From NCBI GenBank assembly GCA_021817685.1, contig JAKAGD010000014.1, positions 6,495 through 11,793 of the forward strand: a stretch of DNA of 5,299 nucleotides, written 5' to 3'. The stretch is from a bacterium. GTDB taxonomy: Bacteria > Patescibacteriota > Minisyncoccia > Phycocordibacterales > Phycocordibacteraceae. The notes under the pieces are model-generated. The model worked only from the letters and a program-made list of their open reading frames with translations, ran no database searches and was not told the DNA's origin. Positions 4,134 to 5,299 of this stretch are shown here, in pieces (position 1 is the first letter of the stretch; the number at the start of each line of letters is the position of its first letter). Both the position numbers and the translations under genes were made by a program.

Positions 4134-5299
4134 TCAAATCTGCGGCGGCGCAATAGTGATACCCTCCTCTTCTTTCTTCTTCGGCGTGATGCCGTTCGCG
4201 ACCAAGAGTTTCTCAAATTCCTCGCGCTCCACGGTCTCTTTCTCCGTGAGTTCCTTCGCGATGGCATCGAGCGCCTTGCGGTGCTCCTTGATGACCTGCG
4301 CGGCGCGCGCCTTTGCATCGGTGATGATGCGGGAAACTTCGGCGTCTATTTTTGCCGCGACCTCTTCCGAATACGGTTCATTCCCGAGAGCGCGCTCGCC
4401 GAAAGCGATGGGGCCGAGTTTGTCGCTCATCCCGTAGCGCACCACCATATCGCGCGCGAGCGCCGTGATGACCATGAGATCGTTTGAGGGCCCCGTCGTC
4501 ACGTCGTCAAACAGCATTTCTTCCGCCACGTATCCGCCAAGCGTCGCCGCAATGTCGTCCAGGAACTGCTTCTTGGATTGCATCTTCTTGTCCTCGAACG
4601 GGAGCTTGAGCGTATAACCGGCTGCGCGGCCGCGGCTGATGACGGATATCTTGTGCACCGGATCGGCATATTCGAGTACGGACGAGACAAGCGCGTGGCC
4701 GGCCTCGTGGTACGCCGTGAGCTCCTTCTCGCGTTTGGAGAGCAGGTGCGATTTCCGTTCCGGACCGAGCATGACTTTTTCTATGGAACGTATGAGATCA
4801 TACTGCGTAACCTCTTTTCTGTTCTCGCGCGCGGCGAGGATGGCGCCCTCGTTCATGAGCGAGTAGAGTTCGGCGCCGGAGAATCCCGGCGTGCGCTCGG
4901 CGATGACTGCGAGCGCGACGTCCGGACCCAAGGGCTTGGTGCGCGCATGTATCTTCAAAATCTCTTCGCGGTCGCGGCGGTCCGGCAAGTCGATGGTGAC
5001 GCGCCGATCAAAGCGGCCGGGCCGCAGGAGCGCAGGGTCAAGCACGTCCGGACGGTTCGTCGCCGCCATCACGACAACCTTCTCCGTCGGTTCAAAGCCG
5101 TCCATCTCCACGAGTATCTGGTTCAGAGTTTGCTCGCGCTCGTCATTGCCGCCGCCCACGCCGGTGCCGCGCACTCGCCCGACCGCATCTATCTCATCCA
5201 CGAATATGATGGCGGGCGCGGCTTTCTTCGCGAGCTGGAAGAGGTCGCGCACGCGAGAAGCGCCCACGCCCACGAACATCTACACGAATTCGCTGCCGG
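4134..5299 (-). CDS. ftsH: ATP-dependent zinc metalloprotease FtsH, C-terminal part with an in-frame TAG (partial)
   Basis: FtsH is a membrane-anchored AAA+ protease hexamer that pulls out and degrades damaged membrane proteins and some soluble regulators. The 381 residues from the methionine at 5279 begin with the pore loop (FVG, residues 2-4). They continue with Walker B IIFVDEID (24-31), the second region of homology with ATN (73-75) and arginine fingers R86 and R89, and a lid domain. The protease follows, with HEAGH (H191, E192, H195) and the third zinc ligand D267 in TTGPSNDL. A coiled-coil-prone tail and a charged end (PKKKEEE) finish the protein. Walker A and the membrane segments lie beyond the right edge. 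Upstream of that methionine the same frame reads GSEFV then TAG (5282-5280), where the family has GS(D/E)FVEM. The family sequence thus continues through the stop, so the internal methionine is not a natural start. This is either a nonsense mutation or a base error. The terminal stop is TGA. Confidence 0.93.

Noticed and set aside
5277..5279. ATG as the true start of a short FtsH
   Set aside because: The frame upstream of the TAG still encodes GSEFV of the family motif, and this start would drop Walker A, so it is an internal methionine.
1..5299. TAG reassigned to an amino acid, to explain the FtsH interruption
   Set aside because: The malic enzyme and recG both terminate with TAG at positions expected for their families.

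Overview
The window looks like a piece of a compact bacterial genome of fairly high GC content. Genes lie a few bases apart, the tRNA has no encoded CCA, and two adjacent genes share a 23-bp divergent intergenic region with no Shine-Dalgarno. This fits a Patescibacteria/CPR (Parcubacteria-like) genome, but that placement is an inference at low to moderate confidence because no marker gene is present.

Layout, left to right. Positions 1-131 (minus strand) hold the start of an unrecognised protein that runs off the left edge. It begins 4 nt after the stop of a short-form malic enzyme (136-1272, minus). The malic enzyme diverges from the DNA helicase gene recG (1296-3458, plus). The 23-bp gap between them contains a perfectly palindromic AGTATACT, which gives a TATACT -10 box on each strand. 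Predicted starts of transcription fall on or within a few bases of both start codons, so this may be a two-way promoter making leaderless or nearly leaderless mRNAs.

From 3459 to 3798 there is no protein gene. This stretch holds a canonical tRNA-Ile with anticodon UAU (3540-3613), an uncommon bacterial solution for AUA codons. It is enclosed by a 10-bp leader/trailer helix. On its two sides lie degenerate tRNA pieces: a 5'-half-like hairpin (3480-3526) and a 3'-half copy (3661-3700) that matches the tRNA at a constant offset of 87 nt. After that comes a good extended -10 promoter (3711-3739) set inside an inverted repeat, then a strong ribosome binding site and a 94-residue protein of unknown function (3799-4083).

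A strong hairpin terminator (4104-4128) separates this small gene from the convergent ftsH gene, which enters from the right edge on the minus strand (4134-5299, partial). The visible FtsH part has an intact AAA+ second half and zinc protease domain. An in-frame TAG sits exactly where the family normally has the glutamate of the GS(D/E)FVEM motif, so the gene is either broken or carries a base error near the sequence end. The malic enzyme and recG both end in TAG at expected places, so TAG works as a stop here.

The genes do not form one pathway. Malic enzyme serves central carbon metabolism, RecG serves replication-fork repair, FtsH serves membrane protein quality control, and the tRNA serves AUA decoding. 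The most unusual signals are the tRNA-Ile(UAU) with its flanking tRNA fragments, the symmetric divergent promoter and the FtsH nonsense codon. I saw no CRISPR array, insertion sequence or defence system.
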